From positions 1 to 64,000 of the forward strand of contig NZ_APVL01000015.1 of assembly GCF_000565285.1 (NCBI RefSeq): DNA of 64,000 nt, in the 5' to 3' direction. Origin of the DNA: Cytobacillus firmus DS1 (lineage in GTDB: Bacteria > Bacillota > Bacilli > Bacillales > Cytobacillaceae). Below, piece by piece: positions 8,842-18,662 of this stretch (position 1 is the stretch's first letter; each line of letters begins with the position of its first letter). Below the pieces are notes generated by a model. It saw only the letters and a list, made by a program, of their open reading frames with translations. It was not told the DNA's origin and made no database searches. A program made the position numbers and the translations under genes.

Positions 8842-8936
8842 TACCTTGTATTACATGATAATTACCTGCTGTTAAATACCTTGCAATACAAGATATACTT
8901 TAAATATAAACCACACTATATTGTAATGCAAGGTAT
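8842..8936. promoter_or_regulatory. Putative PadR operator cluster
   Basis: Three related sites precede padR: TACCTTGTATTACA (8842-8855), ATACCTTGCAATACA (8876-8890) and, inverted, TTGTAATGCAAGGTAT (8921-8936). The second and third form a near-perfect 16-bp inverted repeat. The position over the padR promoter suggests autorepression. Confidence 0.6.
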
Positions 8937-9308
8937 TTTTATAAAAATAGGGAATTTTTTACTTATTCAATCAAACGTTTGATTAATCAATTTTTACTGT
9001 CATATCGATTGTTTCCAGTCAAAGAGGGAATAATAATTTAATGTGGACCAGCCACTGCTTACTTATGCTTAATCACATTCTCAATTATAAACTTAAATCT
9101 CATATTAGTTGAGATTGGTACAGGCAAAAAAAGGGTAATAATGATAAGAAAGAGTTATACTGTTGTTAACAGAATCAAGTCTGCTTTTAAAGTTCCATTC
9201 CGTACTGATTTCACCTTTAATAAAAGCGGAATTTATAAAGGCTTATTATCTTGGCATTTAATATTTCCGCCATCCAGCCGAAAAGGGGCAAATTTCACAG
9301 CTTTTCCC
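8937..9308. other. Intergenic stretch between padR operators and ahpC promoter
   Basis: About 370 bases without a convincing gene. The only structure seen is the imperfect copy of the TCAATCAAACGTTTGATTGA palindrome at 8967-8986. A short open frame (9141-9383) has no ribosome site, no family resemblance, and overlaps the ahpC promoter, so I do not call it. Confidence 0.6.
8967..8986. repeat. Palindrome copy 1 (19 of 20 bases)
   Basis: Matches TCAATCAAACGTTTGATTGA except for A instead of G at 8985. It lies in the gap between the divergent padR and ahpC genes and is the only copy of the six that is upstream of genes on both sides. It is also the only imperfect copy. Confidence 0.85.
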
Positions 9309-9337
9309 TTGACAAAAAAATCATCGTATATGATAAT
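9309..9337 (+). promoter_or_regulatory. ahpC promoter
   Basis: TTGACA (9309-9314), 17-base spacer, GATAAT (9332-9337): a strong sigma-A promoter. It lies directly before the PerR-like box and about 85 bases before the ahpC start. Confidence 0.75.
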
Positions 9338-9347
9338 TATTACCGAA

Positions 9348-9362
9348 TTAGAATTATTATTA
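9348..9362 (+). promoter_or_regulatory. PerR-like box
   Basis: TTAGAATTATTATTA matches the Bacillus Per box TTATAATNATTATAA at 13 of 15 positions. It lies at the expected transcription start, where PerR would block transcription until peroxide inactivates it. This fits known PerR control of ahpCF. Confidence 0.75.
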
Positions 9363-9422
9363 AATAGTTCGCTATTTAATTAATAATCATATCACTCAAC
9401 CACTTTAAGGAGGAATTTAATC

Positions 9423-9986
9423 ATGGCATTAATCGGTTCAGAAGTACTACCATTCGCAGCAAAAGCTTACCATAACGGTGATTTCATCGACGTTACTGAA
9501 GAAAACTTCAAAGGAAAGTGGAGCGTAGTATGCTTCTACCCTGCAGATTTCACATTCGTATGCCCAACTGAATTAGAAGACCTTCAAAATGAATATGCAA
9601 CTTTAAAAGATATGGGCGCAGAAGTTTATTCTGTATCAACTGATACTCACTTCACTCATAAAGCGTGGCACGATAACTCAGAAACAATCAATAAGATTGA
9701 ATACGTTATGATTGGTGACCCTAACCAAAGAATTTCCCGCAACTTCGAAGTTCTGAACGAAGAAGATGGACTTGCAGAACGCGGAACATTCATCATCGAT
9801 CCGGATGGCATCATCCAAACTGTTGAAATCAACGCTGGCGGAATTGGCCGTGACGCAAGCCAGGTTGTAAGCAAGCTTAAAGCAGCTCAATATGTACGCA
9901 ACAACCCAGGTGAAGTTTGCCCGGCTAAGTGGAAAGAAGGATCTGAAACACTTAAGCCAAGCCTTGATCTAGTAGGTAAAATCTAA
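9423..9986 (+). CDS. ahpC: Alkyl hydroperoxide reductase subunit C (peroxiredoxin)
   Basis: A 187-residue typical 2-Cys peroxiredoxin. The peroxidatic cysteine is in [18 protein letters not shown] (about residue 47) and the resolving cysteine in [17 protein letters not shown] (about 166). Full length for the family. It reduces hydrogen and organic peroxides in the cytoplasm and is recharged by AhpF, encoded 14 bp downstream. AGGAGG precedes the start. Codon use is strongly biased towards preferred codons, as expected of an abundant protein, and a PerR-like box overlaps its promoter. Confidence 0.98.
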   Translation: MALIGSEVLPFAAKAYHNGDFIDVTEENFKGKWSVVCFYPADFTFVCPTELEDLQNEYATLKDMGAEVYSVSTDTHFTHKAWHDNSETINKIEYVMIGDPNQRISRNFEVLNEEDGLAERGTFIIDPDGIIQTVEINAGGIGRDASQVVSKLKAAQYVRNNPGEVCPAKWKEGSETLKPSLDLVGKI

Positions 9987-10000
9987 GGAGCACGATAATC

Positions 10001-11530
10001 ATGTTACTTGATGCAGATATAAAAGCACAATTAGCTCAATATCTTCAGATGATGGAGGGTGACATCCTTCTAAAAGTCAGCGCTGGATCAGACAAAGTAT
10101 CCAGTGACATGCTGGCTTTAGTAGATGAGCTGGCCAATATGTCCTCCCACATTAAAGTTGAGCGCACTGAATTACAAAGGACGCCAAGCTTTAGTGTAAA
10201 TCGTCCAGGTGAAGATACTGGCATTACCTTTGCAGGCATTCCTCTTGGACATGAATTTACTTCCTTAGTGCTTGCTCTGCTTCAAGTTAGCGGAAGAGCA
10301 CCTAAGGTTGACCAGAAAGTCATCGACCAGGTGAAGAAGATTGAGGGCGAATATCGTTTTGAAACTTATGTCAGCTTAAGCTGCCACAACTGCCCTGATG
10401 TAGTCCAGGCTCTTAACGTCATGAGTGTTCTTAACCCTAATATTTCGCACACTATGATTGATGGTGCTGCTTACAAAGAAGAAGTAGATGCTAAAGAAAT
10501 CATGGCAGTGCCGACAGTTCTTTTAAATGGCGAATCATTCGGCAGCGGCCGTATGTCCCTTGAAGAAATTCTGGCGAAAATAGGGACAGGCCCTGACGCA
10601 TCAGAATTTGCAGATAAGGATCCTTATGATGTGCTTGTCATTGGCGGCGGCCCTGCTGGATCTAGTGCTGCCATCTATGCAGCACGCAAAGGTATCCGCA
10701 CCGGCATCGTTGCTGAACGCTTTGGCGGCCAGGTCATGGATACTTTAGGCATCGAAAACTTCATTAGTGTGAAGCACACAGAAGGACCTAAGCTTGTTGC
10801 AAGCCTTGAAGAACACGTGAAAGATTATGGCATCGATGTCATGAATCTGCAGCGTGCCAAGAGACTTGAAAAGAAGGACCTTGTTGAAATCGAACTTGAA
10901 AACGGTGCTGTTTTGAAAAGTAAATCAGTCATCCTTTCAACTGGTGCACGCTGGAGAAACGTCAACGTGCCAGGCGAAGCAGAATTCAAAAACAAAGGGG
11001 TCGCTTACTGCCCTCACTGTGATGGACCATTATTTGAAGGCAAAGATGTAGCTGTTATCGGCGGAGGCAACTCCGGTGTTGAAGCAGCGATTGACCTTGC
11101 AGGGATTGTTAACCATGTAACGGTTATCGAATTCAATCCTGAATTGAAAGCAGATGCCGTTCTGCAGGAACGTCTGAACAGCCTTCCAAACGTAACGGTT
11201 GTCACAAATGCCCAGACAACTGAAATTACCGGAACTGACAAAGTTAACGGTATTTCATACATGGATCGTGAAACAGAAAAAACACATCATGTTGAACTGC
11301 AAGGTGTGTTCGTCCAAATCGGCCTGGTTCCTAACACGGATTGGTTAGGCGACCAGATCGAGCGTACCCGCTTCGGCGAAATCGTTGTAGACAAGCACGG
11401 TGCCACAAACATCCCTGGCGTATTTGCTGCAGGAGACTGTACAGACAGTGCCTACAAGCAAATAATTATCTCCATGGGATCCGGCGCTACTGCAGCTCTT
11501 GGTGCGTTTGACTATTTGATCCGAAATTAA
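10001..11530 (+). CDS. ahpF: Alkyl hydroperoxide reductase subunit F
   Basis: A 509-residue NADH-dependent disulfide reductase that regenerates AhpC. The N-terminal domain (about 1-200) has two thioredoxin folds with the redox pair [12 protein letters not shown]. An FAD domain follows with [19 protein letters not shown]. The NADH domain carries the second redox pair [11 protein letters not shown] and the nucleotide motif [14 protein letters not shown]. The final FAD motif is [17 protein letters not shown]. Length and domain order are normal. It is cotranscribed with ahpC. Confidence 0.97.
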   Translation: MLLDADIKAQLAQYLQMMEGDILLKVSAGSDKVSSDMLALVDELANMSSHIKVERTELQRTPSFSVNRPGEDTGITFAGIPLGHEFTSLVLALLQVSGRAPKVDQKVIDQVKKIEGEYRFETYVSLSCHNCPDVVQALNVMSVLNPNISHTMIDGAAYKEEVDAKEIMAVPTVLLNGESFGSGRMSLEEILAKIGTGPDASEFADKDPYDVLVIGGGPAGSSAAIYAARKGIRTGIVAERFGGQVMDTLGIENFISVKHTEGPKLVASLEEHVKDYGIDVMNLQRAKRLEKKDLVEIELENGAVLKSKSVILSTGARWRNVNVPGEAEFKNKGVAYCPHCDGPLFEGKDVAVIGGGNSGVEAAIDLAGIVNHVTVIEFNPELKADAVLQERLNSLPNVTVVTNAQTTEITGTDKVNGISYMDRETEKTHHVELQGVFVQIGLVPNTDWLGDQIERTRFGEIVVDKHGATNIPGVFAAGDCTDSAYKQIIISMGSGATAALGAFDYLIRN

Positions 11531-11540
11531 TTTTCAACCT

Positions 11541-11576
11541 AAAACCGCTTACTGCATTTGCAGGAGCGGTTTTTTC
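11541..11576 (+). terminator. Terminator after ahpF
   Basis: AAAACCGCT and AGCGGTTTT pair perfectly, with an inner CTGCA/TGCAG extension, followed by TTT. Confidence 0.85.
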
Positions 11577-11663
11577 ACACTCAAAAAAGTGCTTATTCCC
11601 GCACATTTTATACAGCGGAGAACAAGCACTTTAAGATTCATATAAAAAACCACTATTTAGAAA

Positions 11664-12458
11664 TTAATAAACTAGTTTACTGTCTAATAAACCACACATT
11701 AATAAACCATTTAATATACCATCTTCATCATGTGAATTAGTTACATATCTCGCCGCCTTTTTAACATTATCTAAAGCATTCCCCATTGCAATAGGATGCT
11801 CAACCAACTGGAACATTTCCAGGTCATTTAATCCATCGCCAAAGGCATATGTTGATTCTCTTGGTATGCTTTTTGACGTGAGCAGCCTCTCAATTCCGGT
11901 TGCTTTAGAAGTACCAGCAGGATAAATATCACAGCCAAACGGAGAGTTCCTCACAAATTGGAAGTAAGGAAAACGCTCCTGATAATAGGCTTCTTCCCCT
12001 ACTTCACAGAATATCAGCATTTGATGAATGGTCTCATTTAAGTATAGGCGATCATCTATTGGCGGATATACACCGCCAACCCGTTCATAGTTCTTTGTAA
12101 TTAAATCTGAATTCCCGCCAGTAACCGTTATGTTTTCCGCATTGTAAAAAGCCAATTCATGTCCGTTTCGAAAAGAGCCTTCATGCAATGCCTTTACTTC
12201 ATTAACATCTAATGGGTTCTCATATATTATTTCACCCTCATAAATAACATATTGGCCATTCATAGCTACACAGGATCGTATTCCTGTTTCCTCCATAACA
12301 TATCCTATTTCCATTATCGTTCTTCCTGTAGCAATAACAGGCTCTACCCCTTGCTCTCGAATCCTATGAATCGCCTCAATTGAACTGCCTGCTACTTTTA
12401 AATCACTTGTTAAAAGTGTTCCGTCCAAATCAAAGAATACTATTTTTTTCTCCACCAT
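11664..12458 (-). CDS. HAD-superfamily (Cof-type) sugar-phosphate phosphatase
   Basis: 264 residues of the HAD IIB/Cof subfamily. Motif I is FFDLDGTLLTSD with the nucleophile Asp, motif II lies in VIATGRT, the lysine of motif III is near TSKATGIERLL, and motif IV is FGDGLNDLEMF. A large cap lies between. Such enzymes dephosphorylate sugar phosphates or phosphorylated cofactors. It is the last gene of the sorbitol operon, 18 bp after the aldolase gene, with GGGGG just upstream of the start. This suggests a substrate linked to sorbitol or dihydroxyacetone metabolism, but that is inference. Confidence 0.85.
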   Translation of the reverse strand: MVEKKIVFFDLDGTLLTSDLKVAGSSIEAIHRIREQGVEPVIATGRTIMEIGYVMEETGIRSCVAMNGQYVIYEGEIIYENPLDVNEVKALHEGSFRNGHELAFYNAENITVTGGNSDLITKNYERVGGVYPPIDDRLYLNETIHQMLIFCEVGEEAYYQERFPYFQFVRNSPFGCDIYPAGTSKATGIERLLTSKSIPRESTYAFGDGLNDLEMFQLVEHPIAMGNALDNVKKAARYVTNSHDEDGILNGLLMCGLLDSKLVY

Positions 12459-12476
12459 TTTCCCCCTGCTTTCTTT

Positions 12477-13148
12477 TTAAGAATGGATTAAATCGATTCC
12501 ATAGGCTTTCTGCCATTCTTCTTTAAAAACTTTAACGTCAGAAGCTGTAGCAGGAAAAGCAATGAATTTCTCAATGAGTTCCGGGCTGGCCGTAATTGTT
12601 TCTGCGCCAGCCAGGCAAACATCATGAATTTGCTGGACATTCTTAAAGCTTGCTGCGAGAATTTCTGTTGACAGCTGGTAGCTTTCAAATAATTGAGCAA
12701 TCTCTGATACTGTGTTTACGCCGCTGCCTGTTAAATTATCAATCCTGTTCACATAAGGCGCCACATACTTAGCCCCCGCCAATGCAGCCATAAGTGCCTG
12801 AAATGAAGTATAGATCGTTGTTGCCAATACTGGGATCTTTTCTTCAGACAATATTTTAATTGCCTTAAGGCCTTCCTCTGTTACAGGAATTTTCACTGCT
12901 AGTTTTCCAGTTAATTCACTCATAATAAAATTAGCTTCTTCAATCATTTCTTCAGCAGTATCACCGACTAACTGCACAAATAATTCTTTCTCCTCGCCAA
13001 TTACTGCTCTAATTCCTTTTAGCAATTCCAAGAAAGGACGATCTTCTTTTACAAGAATAGATGGGTTCGTTGTAACCCCTGAAATCGGATAATATTCATT
13101 TAGATGACGTATTTGCTCAATATTTGCGGAATCAATATATAGTCTCAT
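12477..13148 (-). CDS. fsa: Fructose-6-phosphate aldolase / transaldolase-like protein
   Basis: A 223-residue member of the small FSA/TalC transaldolase group. Motifs are MRLYIDSANIEQIRHL, the SGVTTNPSIL barrel strand, the Schiff-base lysine in LAVKIPVTEEGLKAI and the phosphate-site NLTGSGVNTV. At this length it is the FSA type, which splits fructose 6-phosphate into dihydroxyacetone and glyceraldehyde 3-phosphate, rather than a full transaldolase. The frame is open to 13199, but AGGAGG lies just upstream of the ATG at 13148. Its place directly after the sorbitol PTS genes fits fructose 6-phosphate produced by the operon being its substrate. Confidence 0.85.
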   Translation of the reverse strand: MRLYIDSANIEQIRHLNEYYPISGVTTNPSILVKEDRPFLELLKGIRAVIGEEKELFVQLVGDTAEEMIEEANFIMSELTGKLAVKIPVTEEGLKAIKILSEEKIPVLATTIYTSFQALMAALAGAKYVAPYVNRIDNLTGSGVNTVSEIAQLFESYQLSTEILAASFKNVQQIHDVCLAGAETITASPELIEKFIAFPATASDVKVFKEEWQKAYGIDLIHS

Positions 13149-13235
13149 TTTAGTCCTCCTCAAAAAATAGAGACTTAACCTTTTTAGATTAAGCCTCATT
13201 GTTTGTACGTCAGCAGAGGTTAATCATCTGCTTCA

Positions 13236-13601
13236 TTATTCGCTGACAATCTTTAATTCAGTATTTAGATCAATAGGAGGAATTTCTTTACTTTCTAAAT
13301 ACAAGGTTCCTGGAAGCTCAGCCTCTTTCATGCCATCAAACCTTAAGGTAATATGGCCAAGTGTAGTAAGGTTACGCTGTACAAGATTACCGACGGCTGT
13401 AATTTCAAATGCTTCATTATCTATAAGCAGCTTTTGGCCCTCTTTAATTTCACCGTCTGTATTTACGACATCGATGTTGTAGCAAAAGTCCTTTAGATCC
13501 TGGGGAGCCTCATTCCCGAATAAAATAAACATTTTTTCTTCTAGAAATGTGTTTGCAAATGGACCAACATTTTTGATTTTGTTTTCATAAATCTTTTTCA
13601 T
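13236..13601 (-). CDS. srlB: PTS glucitol/sorbitol transporter, IIA component
   Basis: 121 residues matching the glucitol-specific IIA family: IKNVGPFANTFLEEKMFILFGNEAPQDLKDFCYNID and LVQRNLTTLGHITLRFDGMKEAELPGTLYLE. The family receives phosphate from HPr on a histidine and passes it to IIB. It is encoded just after the IIBC gene and completes the transporter. The GTLYLESKEIPPI ending is typical of this IIA. It is named srlB for its Escherichia coli counterpart (gutB in lactobacilli). Confidence 0.9.
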   Translation of the reverse strand: MKKIYENKIKNVGPFANTFLEEKMFILFGNEAPQDLKDFCYNIDVVNTDGEIKEGQKLLIDNEAFEITAVGNLVQRNLTTLGHITLRFDGMKEAELPGTLYLESKEIPPIDLNTELKIVSE

Positions 13602-13677
13602 AGCATTAGCATCAACGAGGAGTTGTGCTTGAACGCCTCCTTCTACTTCTAATTTGGTATAGTAATAGAACTTCTTT

Positions 13678-14691
13678 TTATTCGTATAATCCGAAGCTTG
13701 CCAGCCAGGCTACGAACACCCTCGGGACACCTATTAAGAAACGAGAATACAAAACAGATGGCACACCAACTTCTACTGTCTCTGGTTCAGCATCTGCCAG
13801 CCCTAAACCTACTGGAATAAAGTCACAGGCATTTTGAGTGTTAATAGCAAACAATGCTGGAAGAGCAAGGTTTGGCGGGATATTGCCTTTACCAATTTCA
13901 ACCCCAATTAATGTACCAATAACCTGTGCGATAACCGCACCTGGTCCGAGTAATGGAGATAAGAATGGAAGCGAACAAATAAAACCGATCAATAGCAGTC
14001 CCCAAATGTTTCCTGCTAAAGGTGCCATGACATCAGCAAACACATTTCCAATTCCCGATCCCTGGATAATTCCAATTAATAGGGATACAAAGGCCATGAA
14101 TGGTATGATGGTATTGATCATTGTTTGAACCGCATCACGTGCAGCCTGATAGAAAGTATTTATTACTTTTCCGGCACCTAAGCCAAACTTAGTTATAATG
14201 CTCTTATTTTTATTGGCAGCCAGCGTTTGGGAAATCTTTTTATCTGTGCTGTACTTATATTCTTTTTCCGGCTCAGGAAGCTTTTCTGCCGCTGCAGCTA
14301 CATGCACTTCTGCATCATCCGCAGGTTCAATTTGATCTTTCCCAACAGAAGATACATAAATATCTTCAGTGATAAATTTAGCCAAAGGGCCTGTTTTGCC
14401 TGTCGGCATAATATTAATCGTTGGAATGCGTTTTTGCGGATAAATTCCGCAGCGCAGGGTACCGCCGCAGTCAATAATGGCAACCATGATTTCCTCATCT
14501 GGTACAGAGGTTTGGAACCCATTCACAGGCTCAGCACCTGTTAACTCTGCAATTTTCTCAACAATATCAGGCTCTGAACCACCGCCTGTAATATAGACAA
14601 TTTTATTTCTTTTATCTGTAGGAGTAATCGTCAGCGGACCTCCGAACCCTCCACTGCCTTTTACAACTTTAATAGAACGATATTCAGCCAT
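13678..14691 (-). CDS. srlE: PTS glucitol/sorbitol transporter, IIB plus C-terminal IIC part
   Basis: 337 residues. The N-terminal third is the sorbitol IIB domain ([19 protein letters not shown], then the phosphorylated cysteine region [30 protein letters not shown]). The rest is a membrane domain of about four helices, with the conserved [31 protein letters not shown] loop. The split of the sorbitol permease into this protein and a separate IIC half is typical of the Gut family. The length is normal. It lies between the IIC and IIA genes. Confidence 0.92.
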   Translation of the reverse strand: MAEYRSIKVVKGSGGFGGPLTITPTDKRNKIVYITGGGSEPDIVEKIAELTGAEPVNGFQTSVPDEEIMVAIIDCGGTLRCGIYPQKRIPTINIMPTGKTGPLAKFITEDIYVSSVGKDQIEPADDAEVHVAAAAEKLPEPEKEYKYSTDKKISQTLAANKNKSIITKFGLGAGKVINTFYQAARDAVQTMINTIIPFMAFVSLLIGIIQGSGIGNVFADVMAPLAGNIWGLLLIGFICSLPFLSPLLGPGAVIAQVIGTLIGVEIGKGNIPPNLALPALFAINTQNACDFIPVGLGLADAEPETVEVGVPSVLYSRFLIGVPRVFVAWLASFGLYE

Positions 14692-14712
14692 ATCCTTAAC
14701 CCCCTCAAAATC

Positions 14713-15264
14713 CTAGTGATTTAACTTAACTTCTGTTTTCAATTTAATTCCCTGCTGTTTTTCAACCATTTTTGTTGTGAAGTCCGTAATCCATCCTGCA
14801 AAGAAATTCATGACAAGACCAACCAGGAGGTAACGGACAGCCAATTCTGCTGTACTGAAACCAAGTGTTTCAATTCCTGCTGCAATACCGAGGAAGATAA
14901 ATAGTTCACCAGGGTTGATATGCGGGAACAAACCATTGCTTGTATGACAGAAATAAGCTCCAGATGCATAGTAGCTTGGCTTATATTTTTCAGGTAAAAA
15001 ACGCCCCAATGATAATGCCATCGGATTACCAAGCATAAAGGAACCAACAAACGGAAGAACCATATATCTTAATAGCGGGTTTTTCGATGATGCTTTTGCC
15101 AGCCTGTTAATTCGTTTCTCTCCAATAATTTGAATCAGCGTATTCATAGCCACTATTAAAAGTAATACAACTGGGACAATGCCGGTCATCCATGAAATGA
15201 AAACATCAGCGCCAGTTTGAAATAATTTCATAAAGCCTTCAGCAAATTTAATGATAAAATCCAT
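14713..15264 (-). CDS. srlA: PTS glucitol/sorbitol transporter, IIC component
   Basis: A 183-residue membrane protein. The family signatures GADVFISWMTGIVPVVLLLIVAMNTLIQIIGEKRI, MVLPFVGSFMLGNPMALSLGRFLPEKYKPSYYAS and CHTSNGLFPHINPGELFIFLGIA are visible. It forms the sorbitol translocation channel with SrlE. The order gutM-IIC-IIBC-IIA is the same as in lactic acid bacterial sorbitol operons. Confidence 0.93.
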   Translation of the reverse strand: MDFIIKFAEGFMKLFQTGADVFISWMTGIVPVVLLLIVAMNTLIQIIGEKRINRLAKASSKNPLLRYMVLPFVGSFMLGNPMALSLGRFLPEKYKPSYYASGAYFCHTSNGLFPHINPGELFIFLGIAAGIETLGFSTAELAVRYLLVGLVMNFFAGWITDFTTKMVEKQQGIKLKTEVKLNH

Positions 15265-15280
15265 TACCTTTCACCTCTTA

Positions 15281-15730
15281 TTATTTTTTTATAGCAACAG
15301 TACGTTCAGCCTTCAGCATCATGTTCTTAAAAAGACTATTCTTTTCAGGAATGACTCCTCCGCTCATGATCGTCTTGTAATTGGATACTGCATCGAGGAT
15401 GGCTTGCTTCAAGAGCTTATTGCAATGGACCAAATCCTCCTCTTTTAACGTTCTGATGTTCTTATCTTCAAAACCTGGCAAGTCCTTAACCTTTGCCATG
15501 ATGGTAACTCCTTGCATTTTTTGGGCCTTTAAGATTCTTCCGCTATTTGAAACGGCAAAAAGGACAATGGTTCCCGCTCTAAACTTCCCAGGTTTCTTGC
15601 CAATGGCAACTTTGCCTATTCTTCTCAGCTCCGCATAGGAATTTGAAAAATGCTTTATTTGCAGAAACCCAAGTCCCATTTGAACCAGAAATGCCCCTGC
15701 GATAAAAATCATGATTACTAGAATATTCAT
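15281..15730 (-). CDS. gutM: GutM-type glucitol operon activator
   Basis: A 149-residue protein of the GutM family: one N-terminal membrane helix (ILVIMIFIAGAFLVQM), then GLGFLQIKHFSNSYAELRRIGKVAIGKKPGKFRAGTIV and a C-terminal domain. GutM proteins are accessory activators of sorbitol operons in E. coli and lactobacilli, but their mechanism is not well defined. The gene lies between the PRD regulator and the IIC gene, the standard location. Confidence 0.88.
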   Translation of the reverse strand: MNILVIMIFIAGAFLVQMGLGFLQIKHFSNSYAELRRIGKVAIGKKPGKFRAGTIVLFAVSNSGRILKAQKMQGVTIMAKVKDLPGFEDKNIRTLKEEDLVHCNKLLKQAILDAVSNYKTIMSGGVIPEKNSLFKNMMLKAERTVAIKK

Positions 15731-15762
15731 TGGTTTTCACTTCCTAACATTTGATTCAGTTA

Positions 15763-17682
15763 TTACCTGCTTGCATAAATCAGGCATTTGCCTAATTCTT
15801 CATAGCTGGATGAGTGTGCCATCTGATCGATCAGCTGATCGTCAGCTGCAATCCTTATGATTTCGTCATAAATTTTGACTAAGAGGCTCGCATCATAATC
15901 TGTTTGCTTTGGAATCCCTAATAAAAAGACCAGTTTAATTTCTTTTCCGTCAGCCAGGACGTTTTCCGGAAAGACCCCCAGCGACAGTTCAATTTTGTCT
16001 GTTGCGGTATTACTGGTGTGAGGCAAAGCTATGTACCGGTCAAATACCATCGAACCTTTAGCTTCCCTATCTGTTAATCTTTCTTTAAATCCCGCATCTA
16101 AGTATCCTTTATCCACTAAATGATCAACCATGTTCATCACATTTTCTTGATAGCTTTTGCGGCTGTCCAAGTGAAAAAACTTATCTTTATTAATTAACAG
16201 CTTCACGAGTGAATTATGCTGGCCCTCATCTTTAAGCTTAAATTTTTGCAGATAGGTCACTTTTTCAATTTGTTTTGAAACACTACTTTCATTGAATATT
16301 TCGTCAATCATAATGATTGGAGCATCGGTTTCAAATCCAAGCTTTACCGTTGTAAAAACAATATTGTAATGATCCAATAACTCTTTCGAAGCATCTGACT
16401 CAGCAAAAAGATCGATTTGAGTATTGGGATTTAAGACACGCTGAAGCTGTATCGCCACCAGATTGGCTGTTCCCCGGCCTGTGCCGCAGATGACAGCAAC
16501 CTTCTGCAATCGTTTGGTTTTTACATCATTTTGAGTAATAAACACCCCAAAATAAAAGGCTATATATCCAAGTTCATCCTCTGAAACGTTTACCCCATAT
16601 TCGTTTTCAATTACTTGACCAGCAATTTCTGCCATTTTATAGGCAACAGGATACTTCTCTTTCACATCTGCAAGCAGCGGATTATTGATTCGAATATTAA
16701 ACATGAGGCGATTTAACATAAACGTTAAATGATATTGCAGATCTTTAAAAAACTCTTCATTTTCCAAAATGATGTCCTTTTCAAATCCCAGCTGTTCCAT
16801 AATTAAGTTTAGAAGATTTTTTATTTCATCCGTAATGTTGATATCTGCCATGCTTCGAGTATTCGTCGGTGTCCTTCTTCCTGCAATTGGTATCGTAATG
16901 AACTGGATTTCCCGCTGCGGAATTTTGATTGGAAGCTGTTTTTCTATTGCCTCCGCTATCTCCTGGGCGAGCTGATAATCCTTAGTGTTCAATAATCGAT
17001 TGTGCTTATCGCTCATCTTCTCAATAGAATGGCCTTTTAAAAATCGATCCAGCATGACAATAATGGATTTCATTAACCTGTCTTGTGTGGACGATTCAAA
17101 ATCATGCTGCTGAGAGATCCTTGCTACTTGTTCTTTAATATCCTCATCAAGGGGATATTCGCTATATAGGTAGTCATACACGTTATCAAGAATAAAAAAG
17201 CGCAGATCCAGCTCACTGCCGGTTAGGTACATTCCGCTGTTTTGTTTACCGCGGATGGATAGATTGTATGTTTCTAATGAAACTGCAGCTCTTTTTAATT
17301 CATTTACAAGCGTTGTCTTACCTATATTCATTGCAAATGCTAATTCATCGAGTGTATTCGTTTCATCGCTGTTTATTAAATGATCAATAATAAAAGCAAT
17401 CCGGCGCTGTGGTGAATCCAGCATAGCTTTGTCTGATTTAAATTTTCCGATAAAGTCTTCAAACAACTGATCATCCTTAATATCCAGCCAGTAGCCTTTT
17501 CCTCTTTCATTCTCTAATACAGCAATGCCGTCTAAGTCACTATTAAGCTGCTTAATATAATTGCGGATAGTTCGGGTGCTTACTCCGATTTTCTCTGCCA
17601 GATAATCTAACGGACAATATGTTTTTTTCCTGACAAGCTCAATGATTTGAAAGACTCTTTCATCTATACTTACATCAGTCAT
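15763..17682 (-). CDS. gutR: PRD-domain transcriptional regulator of sorbitol utilisation (GutR-like)
   Basis: A 639-residue multidomain regulator. The order is an HTH-11 domain (TYCPLDYLAEKIGVSTRTIRNYIKQL), a second HTH/Mga-like region (AFAMNIGKTTLVNELKRAAVSL), two PRD modules (about 180-400), an EIIB-gat-like domain (KVAVICGTGRGTANLVAIQLQ, about 410-500), and an EIIA-like domain (about 500-639, with phosphorylatable His in IALPHTSN). The PTS phosphorylates such modules to signal sugar supply. It is a DNA-binding activator rather than an RNA antiterminator because it begins with HTH domains. A GGAGGAGGTGGTG ribosome site precedes the start. Likely target: the inverted repeat at 18700-18719. 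Confidence 0.9.
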   Translation of the reverse strand: MTDVSIDERVFQIIELVRKKTYCPLDYLAEKIGVSTRTIRNYIKQLNSDLDGIAVLENERGKGYWLDIKDDQLFEDFIGKFKSDKAMLDSPQRRIAFIIDHLINSDETNTLDELAFAMNIGKTTLVNELKRAAVSLETYNLSIRGKQNSGMYLTGSELDLRFFILDNVYDYLYSEYPLDEDIKEQVARISQQHDFESSTQDRLMKSIIVMLDRFLKGHSIEKMSDKHNRLLNTKDYQLAQEIAEAIEKQLPIKIPQREIQFITIPIAGRRTPTNTRSMADINITDEIKNLLNLIMEQLGFEKDIILENEEFFKDLQYHLTFMLNRLMFNIRINNPLLADVKEKYPVAYKMAEIAGQVIENEYGVNVSEDELGYIAFYFGVFITQNDVKTKRLQKVAVICGTGRGTANLVAIQLQRVLNPNTQIDLFAESDASKELLDHYNIVFTTVKLGFETDAPIIMIDEIFNESSVSKQIEKVTYLQKFKLKDEGQHNSLVKLLINKDKFFHLDSRKSYQENVMNMVDHLVDKGYLDAGFKERLTDREAKGSMVFDRYIALPHTSNTATDKIELSLGVFPENVLADGKEIKLVFLLGIPKQTDYDASLLVKIYDEIIRIAADDQLIDQMAHSSSYEELGKCLIYASR

Positions 17683-17810
17683 GTGATCACCACCTCCTCC
17701 GTTAAAATGAATGGCATAAATTATATCAGAATAATTTAAATAATGTTATATATTTTTAGAAGGTTTCCGATATCCTCTATTCATTTGATCTGCTTTTATC
17801 ATCATTTGTA

Positions 17811-18611
17811 TTATCCCCTGGATTTGCCTCCGGAAATATTGAAAGTTGTTCCGGTTACATAACTTGAACGGTCTGAAGCCAGGTAAGAGACTAAATCACC
17901 AACCTCTTTAAGCTGACCCTCACGCCCCAATGGAATTGACTTGCTATAATCAGTGTTCAATCCATCGACTGTAACTCCCCTTGTGTAAGCTAAAGCCTTT
18001 TCATACGCTGGCGTTCTTAAACCTGTTGTTTCCAAAATTCCAGGAGCAACAGCTACAACACGGATATTAAACTTACCCAGTTCCTTTGCCCATGCACGAG
18101 TAAATGAAATGATGGCACCCTTTGTTGCAGAGTAGCAGCTTTGTCCGGCTGAACCTTCTTGTCCAGCTTCTGAAGCGATATTAATAATAACTCCCTTGTT
18201 TTCCTTTACCATTTCTTTAGCAGCTGCCTGTGAACAAAGATATGGACCTTTTTGATTAACAGCCACCATAAGATCAAAATCTTTCTCACTCAGCTCATAT
18301 TCCGGCCTTTCTCCAGCGGCATCGACCAGCAGGCGGGGTAAGTTAATACCGGCATTATTGACAAGGATATCCACTGAACCAAATAAATCGACGGTTTGGG
18401 CTACCATTTGATCAACGCTTTCTTTTTTCGTGACATCACATTTAATAAAATACGAACCATTTGCCTGCTGTCCATTTTCCCCATTTATATCCGAGACGAC
18501 AACTTTAGCTCCGTTCTTAATCAGCTCTTCTGTAATTTGCAGGCCGATGCCAGAGGCACCGCCCGTTACGATTGCGACTTTTCCTTCCAATTCAAGCCAA
18601 GAACCACTCAT
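17811..18611 (-). CDS. srlD: Sorbitol-6-phosphate 2-dehydrogenase
   Basis: A 266-residue short-chain dehydrogenase that oxidises sorbitol 6-phosphate to fructose 6-phosphate with NAD. Visible are the cofactor motif TGGASGIGLQITEEL, NNAG, the catalytic Ser region IINIASEAGQEGSAGQSCYSATKGA with the YxxxK motif, and the insert LVDAAGERPEYELSEKDFD characteristic of bacterial sorbitol-6-phosphate dehydrogenases (SrlD/GutF). It is the first gene of the operon. A 128-bp gap separates it from the regulator. Confidence 0.93.
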   Translation of the reverse strand: MSGSWLELEGKVAIVTGGASGIGLQITEELIKNGAKVVVSDINGENGQQANGSYFIKCDVTKKESVDQMVAQTVDLFGSVDILVNNAGINLPRLLVDAAGERPEYELSEKDFDLMVAVNQKGPYLCSQAAAKEMVKENKGVIINIASEAGQEGSAGQSCYSATKGAIISFTRAWAKELGKFNIRVVAVAPGILETTGLRTPAYEKALAYTRGVTVDGLNTDYSKSIPLGREGQLKEVGDLVSYLASDRSSYVTGTTFNISGGKSRG

Positions 18612-18636
18612 ATTTTTCTCCTCCCAATCCCTATTA

Positions 18637-18651
18637 TGTAAAGCGGTTTCA
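18637..18651 (-). promoter_or_regulatory. Cre-like catabolite repression site
   Basis: On the minus strand TGAAACCGCTTTACA resembles the CcpA site TGAAAGCGCTTTCA with one extra base near its end. It lies just downstream of the -10 region of the sorbitol operon promoter, where CcpA would block elongation. The insertion makes this tentative. Confidence 0.4.
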
Positions 18652-18662
18652 TTTATGGTTTA

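Noticed and set aside
9141-9383. 80-codon open frame before ahpC
   Set aside because: It lacks a ribosome site and family resemblance, and overlaps the ahpC promoter and PerR-like box.
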